From Pseudoalteromonas sp. H105 (GTDB taxonomy: Bacteria > Pseudomonadota > Gammaproteobacteria > Enterobacterales > Alteromonadaceae), in assembly GCF_001469215.1 (NCBI RefSeq), contig NZ_LOFH01000009.1, positions 1 through 64,000 of the forward strand: DNA of 64,000 bases, given 5' to 3'. Shown one piece after another: positions 9,897 to 20,000 of the stretch. A program made the translations under genes and the position numbers. The notes under the pieces are model-generated. The model saw nothing but the letters and a program-made list of their open reading frames with translations, was not told the origin of the DNA and did not search any database. Each line of letters starts with the position of its first letter. The first letter of the stretch is position 1.

Positions 9897-12617
9897 TCAA
9901 AGGGAATGCGAGGAAACTGAATCTTTTGCAAGTTTCTTTGCCTTAGGGTAACTCAGTAGCTCATATCTTGCGCGATCATCATCAAAGGTTTCACGCATAT
10001 ATGTTTTGATTTCATCTATTGTCAGTGCCTCAAGCGCGCTCAACAGCTTTTTTTGCATGTTAAATGTGTGATCTTGATTTCCAATTGCTAACCATAAACG
10101 TTGTGAACGAAGTCGTAAATTTTTGTCTTTTTCAGCAATATGTGTTTTGAGGCCGTGTTTTTGAATTTGCCATTGTGCTTCGTCTAATTGATTTAAATTT
10201 TCTAGCGCAAGGGTTATAAATTCATTATGGCGTGCTAGTAAGGTTGATGGGCAATAGTCTGGTGATTGCACGTAAAAGGCAATGCCTGCTCGTGTATTAA
10301 AAGGTGCGTACCCAGCGCCAACGAGGTAGCCTAGTTGTTGCTTTGTTCGTAGCTCATTAAAGTAATCTTGGTTGATCAGGTGATTTAGCGCCATCATTTT
10401 TATTTTTTCACTTACTTCAGCACTCTGTGCTTGATAATAAATGACCATTGCATTGTCGCTGCAGTTTAACTCAAGCTCCACTCGAGACACTTTTTCTATT
10501 ACGTGCAATGGGCGTGTTAAATCTTGAATCGTTGCTGATTTGGCTAAGTGGTTAGCGACTTCTTTTTGAAACTCAATGGCATCTTTTTCTTGCCAATTTC
10601 CATGTAAAAAAGACTCCACATGCAGGGCATTGAAAAACGCTTTTCTAAAGCAATTAAATTGATGGAAACTGGTGTCTTTAAGTGCGTTGGCAAGCTGATC
10701 TGGTTGCGGGTTCCATGGCATAACTTTAGCACCAAGAACACTAAATAACTCACCCACAGGTTTATTGTGATTACTATTTCGCCAATGCCTAACTAGCTGT
10801 TTTTTATATTCAGCAAAACGCTTAGCGCATATTTCAACGTTAAATAATGCGCTTAGTAACTCATTAACTAATGCCAATTGGCTCGAAGATAAACCTGCGG
10901 TATGAAGGGTTAAACCACCTTGGTGTGATGTTAAATGGTAACTAAGCCCAGCTAATTCTGCAGGGTAAAATTGCTCAGCGACACTATCCATAAATAAGTC
11001 AGCGAATAAACGAGTGAGTGCCATATGCTTAATATCTTTTACGGCACAATGAGAGTCCATAGCTAGGTAAAAGTGACCTTTAGCGACGCGAAATGTATTG
11101 TCTTGTTTAAACCAAAAATCAAAGCCCGGTTCTTTCACCAGTAACGTAGGTTGGGTTTTAGGATGCTCAACATCTAATAAGGTTACGTCTTTTGTTAAAT
11201 ACGGGTTCGCTGTGGGCAATAGCATGTGTGGCAAAGGCGTATTTATTTCAGTTAGAGCATCAAGCCAGCAGCTTGAAAGTTCTTCTACCCGATACGGAGT
11301 GTGGTACCACTGTGTTTTATGCTCAGGTTCTACATCAGGATGAATAAGTACCAAACGCATATTGCGAGGAGTGAGCCATTGCATCGCAGTGTCATGTGCG
11401 CGCAGATTAAACCCCTCCATTAAGTAATCACCTTGCACGTAATTGGCTTCATCGTAGTGCTGCATATTAATACTTAAGTTACTGACCCAATCTATTAAGC
11501 GCGCTTTTTCTTGGTTATCAAATGCAATTTTCAATAGGTTTTTTTTATCTTGGTAGAGCCTTGGGAGCTTTTGCGTATTTTGATTGATTAGACAAATATA
11601 TTCGAAAACCATTTCAACAATGTCTTCGTAATACTCAATGCCTTCATCAGTCAACGCCATGCTTATATTGAAGTCTTTAAAATTACTGCCGTTTATGCCG
11701 CCACCGGCAGATAATGCATTGATCCAACCTTGCTCTTTTAAAATAGAGTAGAGCGAACCTTGCCCTTCATACCCGAGTAAGTGAGCAATAAAACTCACCG
11801 TTTTATGGCGATAAAACTCATCAATGTTTGGCATAGCAAAACTTACAATTAGTTTCTGCATATGTTTATGAGGTTCAATATGTAGCACTTTACAAAGATC
11901 TTGCTGGCGATAGAGCTCAGCTTCGATGACAGGTTTGTTTTTATCACTGCCTTTTATATCGCTAAATAAAGTGGTAACCCATTTTTGCATTGAGGCAATA
12001 TCAGCATCAGAGCACAGCACTAGCGTCATCCATTGTGCTTGATAAAAGCGGTTAAAAAAATGGCGCAATTCATCGCTAATACATGTTTCACGATCGGCTA
12101 ATGTTTGTTGGCTACCAACTGAAAATTTTGCAAAAGGGTGGGCGGGGTTAACGGTTTCTTTATGAGCTTGATAAATTCGGCGGCTATCATCTTTTATTTT
12201 TAACTTAAATTCAGCATCTATGGCGTTGCGCTCTTTTTCTGTTTCGGCAGGGCTTAATAAAGGCGCGATAAAAAAACGGCTAAATTGTGTTAAGGCATGT
12301 TCAAACTCTTGGTTGTTTATATCAAAAAAATAACAGGTATGCTCAGTCCCAGTCCATGCATTGGTATTGCCGCCCGCTTGAGAAACAAAATTACTAAAAC
12401 TATTTGATTCAGGAAATTGATCAGTGCCTAAGAAAAGCATGTGTTCTAAAAAATGTGCGAGACCTTGCCTATCAAGAGGATCGTCAAAATGACCTGCATT
12501 GACAGCCATCGACGCAGCAGCCTTTGTCGAATCTTTATCTTGCACTAACAGTACTTTTAGACCATTGTCCAGTGTTAGGGCGTGGTATGTTCTGTTATCA
12601 TTGCGGCTGATATTCAA
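9897..12617 (-). CDS. Insulinase/pitrilysin-family (M16A) zinc protease
   Basis: 906 aa from the chosen start. The inverted zinc motif HFLEHMLF (HxxEH) and the downstream acidic helix ESNSFSNFVSQAGG...TEHTCYFF are intact, so the N-terminal half is catalytic. The second half is the degenerate M16 half expected in a single-chain enzyme of this length (E. coli pitrilysin is about 960 aa). No signal peptide is visible from this start, suggesting a cytoplasmic enzyme, unlike periplasmic E. coli PtrA. The start is TTG at 12617: AGGAG lies 5 bases upstream. An in-frame ATG 87 bases further up (12704) has no ribosome binding site and adds a stretch that does not look conserved. Divergent from sixA. 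Confidence 0.9.
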   Translation of the reverse strand: MNISRNDNRTYHALTLDNGLKVLLVQDKDSTKAAASMAVNAGHFDDPLDRQGLAHFLEHMLFLGTDQFPESNSFSNFVSQAGGNTNAWTGTEHTCYFFDINNQEFEHALTQFSRFFIAPLLSPAETEKERNAIDAEFKLKIKDDSRRIYQAHKETVNPAHPFAKFSVGSQQTLADRETCISDELRHFFNRFYQAQWMTLVLCSDADIASMQKWVTTLFSDIKGSDKNKPVIEAELYRQQDLCKVLHIEPHKHMQKLIVSFAMPNIDEFYRHKTVSFIAHLLGYEGQGSLYSILKEQGWINALSAGGGINGSNFKDFNISMALTDEGIEYYEDIVEMVFEYICLINQNTQKLPRLYQDKKNLLKIAFDNQEKARLIDWVSNLSINMQHYDEANYVQGDYLMEGFNLRAHDTAMQWLTPRNMRLVLIHPDVEPEHKTQWYHTPYRVEELSSCWLDALTEINTPLPHMLLPTANPYLTKDVTLLDVEHPKTQPTLLVKEPGFDFWFKQDNTFRVAKGHFYLAMDSHCAVKDIKHMALTRLFADLFMDSVAEQFYPAELAGLSYHLTSHQGGLTLHTAGLSSSQLALVNELLSALFNVEICAKRFAEYKKQLVRHWRNSNHNKPVGELFSVLGAKVMPWNPQPDQLANALKDTSFHQFNCFRKAFFNALHVESFLHGNWQEKDAIEFQKEVANHLAKSATIQDLTRPLHVIEKVSRVELELNCSDNAMVIYYQAQSAEVSEKIKMMALNHLINQDYFNELRTKQQLGYLVGAGYAPFNTRAGIAFYVQSPDYCPSTLLARHNEFITLALENLNQLDEAQWQIQKHGLKTHIAEKDKNLRLRSQRLWLAIGNQDHTFNMQKKLLSALEALTIDEIKTYMRETFDDDRARYELLSYPKAKKLAKDSVSSHSL

Positions 12618-12790
12618 ATGATGCTCCTGAAAGTCGCGTTTATCTGTTCTAAATGGTGATATGCTCAGGTATGTTTTCGCATTGCCTTTAAACCTGAATA
12701 TCATGCGCGATAGATGTTGCTTTGTTTTAATATAGCGGACAAACTGGCAAACTGGCTACTGTTTTATATTCTTTAATCGGTTGATTTTTT

Positions 12791-13267
12791 ATGAAAACAA
12801 TTCTAATAATGCGCCACGGCGAAGCAACACCGATGCAAGCTGACGACACAACAAGAAACCTCACTTTAGTTGGTCAGCAACAAGCTGAAAAAATGGGCAT
12901 GTGGCTTCAGGCAACCCATAAACCAACGGCTTTGTTAGTGAGCCCTTATGTCCGTGCTCAGCAAACAGCAACGGGTGTTAAAAAACATAATGCATTTACG
13001 TTTGAAGAAACATGCACAGACATCACTCCTGATGGAAACCCTCAAATTGCTGCTGATTACCTCGAAACTCTCATTGCAATGCACCCAGAGTGTGATACCT
13101 GGTTGGTTGTTGCTCATATGCCGATTGTGAGTTACTTAGTCGATCAGTTGAGCCAGGGTAATATGCCTATTTTTAACACGGGTGGGGTTGCTGTTATTAG
13201 CTACGACGATACAACTCAGAAAAGCCAATACCTAAGTATTCACGCGCCTGCAAGTGTGCCTGTTTAA
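12791..13267 (+). CDS. sixA: Phosphohistidine phosphatase SixA
   Basis: 158 aa, the usual SixA length. The histidine phosphatase signature IMRHGEA sits at residues 6-12 and a second conserved segment VSPYVRAQQTA near 50-60 supplies the paired Arg; VVAHMP near 108 holds the second His. SixA removes phosphate from the phosphohistidine of Hpt-type proteins and the nitrogen PTS. It is transcribed divergently from the insulinase-type gene; the 173 bases between them should carry both promoters. Confidence 0.93.
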   Translation: MKTILIMRHGEATPMQADDTTRNLTLVGQQQAEKMGMWLQATHKPTALLVSPYVRAQQTATGVKKHNAFTFEETCTDITPDGNPQIAADYLETLIAMHPECDTWLVVAHMPIVSYLVDQLSQGNMPIFNTGGVAVISYDDTTQKSQYLSIHAPASVPV

Positions 13268-13375
13268 ACCTAAACTTTCAGTAAAATGTGCATTAATTAA
13301 TTTCAATCGTAAAACTAACCTTTCCCCTCTATTTTTTGCTAAATTACTGCCACACTAATTAAGTTGAGAATAACA

Positions 13376-13726
13376 ATGACTATTGAACGTCTTCAAACGG
13401 GTGCACGCATGAGCCGCATCGTAAAACACAACGGTACTGTCTATTTATGTGGTCAAGTGTGCGCAGATGCTGAGCAGAGTATAAAAGAACAAACACAAAC
13501 TATGCTTGATAAAGTAGAGGCATTGCTTGAAGAAGCGGGTAGCTCTAAATCGCATATGCTCAGTGCCACTATTTATGTAAAAAGCATGGAATACTTTGCT
13601 GATATGAATGCTATTTGGGATGCATGGGTGCCTGAAGGATATGCACCTGCCCGTGCATGTGTTGAAGCTAAAATGGCTCGTGATGCGTTACTTGTTGAAA
13701 TTTCAGTTATCGCAGCGCTTAAATGA
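13376..13726 (+). CDS. RidA (YjgF/YER057c/UK114) family protein, YoaB-like
   Basis: 116 aa. It resembles E. coli YoaB more than RidA proper: [29 protein letters not shown]-like [16 protein letters not shown], and [18 protein letters not shown]. The Arg in PARACVEA aligns with the RidA residue that binds the carboxylate of imine substrates, so a 2-iminoacid deaminase-like activity is plausible but not shown. The start is the ATG at 13376; the open frame reaches up to 13364, but the family N-terminus begins MTI. Confidence 0.88.
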   Translation: MTIERLQTGARMSRIVKHNGTVYLCGQVCADAEQSIKEQTQTMLDKVEALLEEAGSSKSHMLSATIYVKSMEYFADMNAIWDAWVPEGYAPARACVEAKMARDALLVEISVIAALK

Positions 13727-13854
13727 CCCTGTTATTGAACGGCGAATAATCGGATTTGCTGTTCAATCAATCGCTATAATTCCATATACTGTATACCTGT
13801 TACTGCCATTATCGTTTTGCTATTAAAGCAAACCTTCTTTTGAAAGGACTGTGT

Positions 13855-14592
13855 ATGAAAGACAACCCCGTAGTACTCATTACTGGCGCCAGCCGAGGAA
13901 TAGGAGCTGCAACAGCGGTGTATTTTGCACGCTTTAATTATGATGTCTGTATTAACTATAAAGATAACGTGACACAAGCAAATGATGTTGCTCTGCAAGT
14001 GCGTAGTTTGGGTGTGAGAGCTGAAGTAGTTCAAGGTGATGTATCTAATGAAGGTGACGTCGTTGCTATGTTTGCTAAATTAGATCATCTCTTTGGCAAG
14101 ATTGATGTTCTAATAAATAATGCAGGCATTTTAAAGCCTCAGATGAGCTTGCTCGATATGGATGCTGCACGCATTAATGACGTATTGAGCACGAATGTGA
14201 CTAGCGCTTTTTTATGCTCGCGTGAGGCGATTAAACGCATGAGTACGGGTGGCAGTATTGTTAATGTTTCGTCCAGAGCATCATGTACAGGGTCTCCACA
14301 CGAATACATTGACTATGCTGCATCGAAAGGGGCAATAGATAGTTTAACGATTGGCTTAGCAAAAGAAGTGGCTAAGCAGGGTGTGCGTGTAAACGCGGTC
14401 AGACCGGGATTGATTTATACAGATATGCACCGAGATGGTGGCGAGGCTGGTCGTGTCGATCGCTTGAAACATAACTTGCCATTAGGCAGGGGCGGCTACC
14501 CAGAAGAAGTTGCTGCTGCAATATATTTTTTAGCTTCAGCGCAATCATCATTTACAACAGGCGCTTTTATTGATGTGGCTGGAGGCTTATAA
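13855..14592 (+). CDS. Short-chain dehydrogenase/reductase, YgfF-like
   Basis: 245 aa. Classical SDR landmarks are intact: TGASRGIG cofactor loop (about residues 10-17), NNAG near 90, catalytic Ser in NVSSRAS, YAASK near 160, and a C-terminus RVNAVRPGLIYTDMH...GGEAGRVDR like E. coli YgfF. It is an NAD(P)-dependent oxidoreductase whose substrate is unknown. The start is the ATG at 13855 with AAAGGA 6 bases upstream; the TTG at 13840 overlaps that site and was rejected. It lies just before the RyR/SLOG-TIR operon, separated by 234 bases. Confidence 0.9.
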   Translation: MKDNPVVLITGASRGIGAATAVYFARFNYDVCINYKDNVTQANDVALQVRSLGVRAEVVQGDVSNEGDVVAMFAKLDHLFGKIDVLINNAGILKPQMSLLDMDAARINDVLSTNVTSAFLCSREAIKRMSTGGSIVNVSSRASCTGSPHEYIDYAASKGAIDSLTIGLAKEVAKQGVRVNAVRPGLIYTDMHRDGGEAGRVDRLKHNLPLGRGGYPEEVAAAIYFLASAQSSFTTGAFIDVAGGL

Positions 14593-14826
14593 ACAGAGTA
14601 AAACAGATATAAAAGGCTGTTAGTTAGATTTCCTCTACAGAACCTAAACCCACTTAAGATAGAAAGTGAACATGTTATCAATCCACAACTTATAGCAGCT
14701 CGTACCTTATTAAACATTTGAAGCCGCCTAAAGTATCGCAATGACCTTCCTTATTATAAGTGGCAGTAACCACAATGTGCCGTTATTATAAAAGTGTGTA
14801 TTTACAAACAATAATAATTAGGTGTT

Positions 14827-17097
14827 ATGGATACTGAAAAAAAATCGAGCTTGTTTTTATTTGGGTTATTTATCTTCATTATGCTGGTTGGGCTATTGGG
14901 GATCTCATTGACGCCCAAATGGGATGAACCGTTAGCAAACAATATTTATGCAATAGCTGGTTTGTTTGCGTTCAGCGGTGATTGGACTCAAGACCTCCAT
15001 AAACATCAGCATATGAATCTATTTATTGAGTTTGCACGCTTTGCTGCGCCATTAACCACGGCTTTAATTTTCTTTGTCTTAATTTTTGATGGCGCAAAAC
15101 AGTTAATAGCTCATATGTTACGTCCTCGTAATGGCTTTGAATTGATAATTGGCCTTGGTAATAAGGGCTCGGCCATTGCGGTTTCGGCGCTTGAGCAGGG
15201 CAAAAAAGTGATTGCGATAGAGCTGCAAAGTCAAAATAGTAATATTGCTATGTTAAAGAAGCGTGGTGCGATAGTTTTTAATGGTCAGATTAATGCAAAG
15301 GTAGTAAAAAAGATCAATGTTAGCGGTGCAAAAAATATTTTCTTTTGCTGCGGTGATGACAATAAAAACATAGCGACTGCAGAGCAAGTGCTGCCTCTTC
15401 TCAAACAGACTAATAGCACATGCACTCCGCACATTTTTGTCCATTTACATAGTCGAATTTTGGCAGAGCAGTTAAAGCAATTACCCCGGTTTATAAATAA
15501 TACGCAAACAGAACTACACTTTTGGCGAAAAAGCCACGTACTTGCTGAGCACCTATTACAACAGTACCCTTTGGCACGTTATGCTAATATCCAGGGAGTT
15601 TCCCGCGCGAATGTTATTATATTTGGTTGCAATGATAACGCGCTTGATCTGGCAAGAACGATGGCAAAAAGTGCCATTTATAAAACCTTAAAGGCGCCCA
15701 TTATTACTATGGTGACGGGTCAGCAAAATGCTGCTTTACAAGTCGAGTTAACGGCTATCTCCGCGGCAACTGAGCTGCATTTAATTGATGAAAGTGCATT
15801 GGAGTTAATTAATCAACCACATCGATTATTACCTTTAATGACGAATGCAACACAGGTATTTATATTCGAACATGAAGAAATAAATAGTTTTTCAGTTGCT
15901 TTGGCTTTGAGAAATATCATGTTAAAAAACAGCTTATTTATGGCACCTATTATTTATGCCACGGATCATAATGAGGTAAGGGGTAGCCCTAATCCGCATA
16001 CGCAAGAAATACCAGATAATTTATTTGCTTTCAATAATAACAGCAAAGACATCAATATCAGTTCGATTACCCAGCCACAAGGTTCGCTATTAGCAAAGCG
16101 CACTCATGAGCACAGTTATGTTGTTGGTAATAAAGCCCCAGCCCAATGTACTTCATGGCAAGAGTTACCTTATAGCCTAAAAGAAGCAAATCGTGAATTC
16201 GCTTTGAGCTGGCATAATAAGCTTGCGGCGGTTGGTGTGCAATTTTGCTCAGCCAACCATAATGTTCAGCTTAGTAGCGATGAGCTTAATTTAATGTCCG
16301 CTATGGAGCATACTCGATGGTGCGCTGAACGCCGTATTGATGGCTGGCAGTTTAATAATGTGCGCTCTAACTTAATAAAACAACATCCATTATTAAAGCC
16401 CTGGGATGAACTTAATGCACAACAAAAACAAGGCAATAATGAATTTTTTACTAATACAGTTAACGACTTGCAAGCGATGGCAAAAAATAGAGAATTTGAG
16501 TTTGGGTTACAGCGTGTAAGAACAATCGCTGTGACAGGGCATCGCTTTAATGCCTTATCACCTGCCCAGCATAGTAAGCTGGTTAAAGAAATTGACAACA
16601 CCTTATTGAAAATTAAGCTGCGCTACCCGCATGACCACATTCAACTTGTGAGTGGCTTGGCACAGGGAGCAGACAGGTTAGTTGTTGAGCGAGCGAGAAT
16701 AATTTTAAACGCACCATTCATTGCATTGCTACCAATGACCTATGAGCTTTATAAAACAGATTTTGAAAATGATAATAACGAGTTCGAACAATATATCTAC
16801 CGCGCTCTTTGGTATAGCGAAATTCCTCCGATTTATCAACATGTCGCTGACATGGAAGCAGACACTCAATCTGCGCGTGCTCGTCAATACGCCTCTTTAG
16901 GAGCACATCTAGTCACGTTCGCTGATGATCTTATCGCAATCTGGGATGGAAAAGAAAGTCGAGGGCTAGGGGGGACAGCAGATGTGGTTGATTGGTGGCA
17001 GAATAAAGTGCCAGAAGCGTTTGCGGTGAAGTACCCATTAAAATCGGTAATTGATAAAGGTGAGGCTTATATTATCAACTTCGCCAGAGATGAATAA
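14827..17097 (+). CDS. Membrane Rossmann (TrkA-N/RCK-like)-RyR-SLOG domain protein
   Basis: 756 aa. Two N-terminal membrane spans (about 7-28 and 77-98) bracket a loop GLFAFSGDW in the place where 2TM potassium channels have a TVGYGD filter; that filter is absent. A TrkA-N/RCK-like Rossmann fold begins at about residue 100 (LIIGLGNKGSAIA). A RyR domain lies near 482-553 (MEHTRWCAERRIDGWQF...PWDELNAQQKQGNNEF). A C-terminal SLOG (LOG/DprA-like) domain spans about 562-750 (VTGHRF, SGLAQGADRLV, ALLP, AIWDG...GGTADVV). RyR and SLOG modules are known in predicted nucleotide-sensing conflict systems, and SLOG binds the TIR product in Thoeris ThsA. The downstream TIR gene begins 2 bases after the stop. 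Function as a ligand-gated membrane effector is inference. Confidence 0.8.
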   Translation: MDTEKKSSLFLFGLFIFIMLVGLLGISLTPKWDEPLANNIYAIAGLFAFSGDWTQDLHKHQHMNLFIEFARFAAPLTTALIFFVLIFDGAKQLIAHMLRPRNGFELIIGLGNKGSAIAVSALEQGKKVIAIELQSQNSNIAMLKKRGAIVFNGQINAKVVKKINVSGAKNIFFCCGDDNKNIATAEQVLPLLKQTNSTCTPHIFVHLHSRILAEQLKQLPRFINNTQTELHFWRKSHVLAEHLLQQYPLARYANIQGVSRANVIIFGCNDNALDLARTMAKSAIYKTLKAPIITMVTGQQNAALQVELTAISAATELHLIDESALELINQPHRLLPLMTNATQVFIFEHEEINSFSVALALRNIMLKNSLFMAPIIYATDHNEVRGSPNPHTQEIPDNLFAFNNNSKDINISSITQPQGSLLAKRTHEHSYVVGNKAPAQCTSWQELPYSLKEANREFALSWHNKLAAVGVQFCSANHNVQLSSDELNLMSAMEHTRWCAERRIDGWQFNNVRSNLIKQHPLLKPWDELNAQQKQGNNEFFTNTVNDLQAMAKNREFEFGLQRVRTIAVTGHRFNALSPAQHSKLVKEIDNTLLKIKLRYPHDHIQLVSGLAQGADRLVVERARIILNAPFIALLPMTYELYKTDFENDNNEFEQYIYRALWYSEIPPIYQHVADMEADTQSARARQYASLGAHLVTFADDLIAIWDGKESRGLGGTADVVDWWQNKVPEAFAVKYPLKSVIDKGEAYIINFARDE

Positions 17098-17099
17098 AC

Positions 17100-20000
17100 A
17101 TGAGTGACTCGCAGTTCTCGCATCAATATTTAGCCTTTATTTCGTATCGTCATGCTGATAATAAACAAACAGGTCGCCAATGGGCTACATGGCTTCATCA
17201 AGCGATTGAGACATATGAAATACCAAAAGATTTAGTGGGGCAAAAAAACGCACGGGGAGAAACTATTCCCGAGAGGATTTTTCCGATTTTTCGTGATGAA
17301 GAGGAGCTACCTGCTGATGCAGATTTAGCCAATGCCATTACCCGCGCACTTGATAATACGGGGTTGTTAATTGTTTTATGTTCTCCCAATGCTGTGGCTT
17401 CAACGTATGTTGCTGATGAAATTGATTACTTTAAAAAGCTAGGCCGATCGGATCAAATTATCGCCGCTATGATAGCTGGCGAGCCGAATGCAAGTTGGGA
17501 TACGAGTAAGCAAAAGCAAGGTTTTACACCTGAAGATGAGTGTTTTCCGACACCTTTACAGTATGCTTATGATGAGCACGGAGAACCGACCACACAACTT
17601 GCAGAGCCATTAGCGGCTGATTTTAGAGTAAACCACGATGGGGTGCTGGAGCAAGGCTGGGCATCTATAGAAGCATATCGGCAATATTTAAAGTCACTGG
17701 GTACAGTGTCGGGAAAAGTCATAAACGAGCGGGTAACCAACTATCAAGCTCAGCAGCAGTTAATGTTGCTAAAAATTATAGCTGGCATTATAGGTGTTCC
17801 CCTAGGGGCGTTGACAAAACGTGATCAAGCCTACCAACTTGAGCTTGCTCAGCAAAAAGCAAAGCGACTGCGTCAATGGTTAAGTGGTGTGGCACTGTTG
17901 GCTATGGTTGCAATAGTCGCAGGTGTTTTGGCTTTTTTTGCTCAACAACGCGCGGTAAAAAATGAGCAGTTAGCCACACAGCAGCGAGATGCATCACTTC
18001 TTAATCAGAGCCGCTTTTTAATGGATAGATCTCGTCAAGCAAATGATGATGGAGAGCATGGCATCGCAATTTTATTAGGCTTAAATGCTTTGCCCGGCTT
18101 GTATGGCGGGGATAGGCCAATGCTAGGAGATATAGGGCAATTAAGGCGAGCGATTTATGCCAACAATAAGGTATTTCATTACTCTGCACCAGAAAAGATA
18201 GAGCAAGTTAAATTTTTTGGTGAACAGACCATCTATACGTTAACCAACGGTAAGCTATTACTGATTTCAGTAACGGAGGAAGGTTTAGATAAACAGCTCG
18301 AATCAGAACAACCTATTCAAGCATTTGCATTAAATAAACAGCGCGATAGACTAGTGACTGCCTCTAAACAAGGCACTGTCACGCTATGGGATTTACCATC
18401 ACTGAGTGCCATAAACAGTATTTCTGTGGATGCAGATATCAATAGTCTCGTTATTAGCCCAGATGCAAAAACAGTGTATATGACAAGCCTATTTGAGCGA
18501 CTCATTGCTTGGTCTGTGGATAAAGAGGAGATTATTTACGATATTAAGCATTCACAACAATTTACAAGCGGTGATTTGCAGCTCAGTAGCGATGGCCAAT
18601 ACCTTTTAATGACCCCAGAGATTGTTGGCGAAGTGCGTATTCTAAATGCCGCAGATGGCCAGCTTATTCGTAAACCCACTATCGGGTTTAATTATTTATC
18701 AAATAATAGTATTGCAAGAAAAACTCAATTTACTGCAGACAGTAAAGGTTTGCTCATTTACGATTTAAACGGAACGCGAGTCGAAAATATTATTACAGGG
18801 CAGGCGCAGGGGGTTACGTCAAATATTCACACTATTATGGATAGTAAAAATGAGTACTTACTCGCTATGGCAACCTCGCAACAGGTGCAATCAAGCGCCG
18901 AGAATGCTGATTTTGTACGAAGCTTAGAAAACGCACCTACACTGTGGAATATAAAAACAAACTTGGGTGGTCAATTGAGCCACTTTTCTAGAGTGGATGA
19001 TGCTGCATTCACGCCAAACGGTAAACTCTTGATCACACTTTCATACAATAATGTCAGGGTATGGGATGTAAGCACAGGCACTGAGTTAAACAGCTTCAAA
19101 ATAAATAAGCGGATGGGATTAACGTTGACTAATTCGCAGTTGATGAGTGTTTCAAACGAAGATAAAACAATTTCAATCTGGCAATTACTCAACGATAAGC
19201 CAAGCTTTATATTGGATGAAAACCTGAATCTTTGGCGAGCCGCTTTTAGTCAAAACGGCCAGCTTATCGCGGCAGTAAACAATGATAAAGAACATTTAGT
19301 ATATATTTACTTTAGCCAAAGTGGACAGTTAAAGACGATGCTAACGCTGTGTGAAAACGCAAAGTTTGATAGCAATGATTTGGTCAATGCGAAACGTTAC
19401 ATAGTTATAAAATGCGGCTTTAATAATCCGCGTGTTTATGACCTAACAGATAATACATGGCTTACATTTGATGCAGAACAGTTTGGCGATATAAGCGATA
19501 TTAAAATTATTGAAAATCAAAACACGGCTTTGTTAATAAAGGATTCATGGCGAGAGAAATCACTTTATTTAGTAGAATTAAATAGTGGTAAATTAATGTC
19601 TGAATTTCCACTCGAGCGAGATACTTCAATGAACTCTGTTAGTTTGAGTGATGATGCGCAATACGTGTTGTTAGGAAATAATAAAGCAGGCGTCTCACTG
19701 ATTGATCTTAAGACACAAGAATTTCTTTTTCAAACAAAGGAGATATCGCGAATAATTGAGAGTGTGTTTATATCTCATACTGCGCGTTTGGCCATAAAAA
19801 CGGACAAACGAGTCATAAACATATTAGATACCTACACAGGAAAGCAACTCAAGCAGCTTACCTTTAGCTCAGACATAACGGCAATGTTAGTAAAAGACAG
19901 TGAGTTAATTATTGGTTTAAAAGAGGCTGTTGTAGTAAGAATTGAAAGTCAAACAGGGCAAGAAACCGCACGGTTTAATACGGTTGAGAAAGCTGCAAAG

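Noticed and set aside
12618..12704. Upstream ATG extension of the insulinase-type protease
   Set aside because: No ribosome binding site before it, while AGGAG precedes the TTG at 12617.
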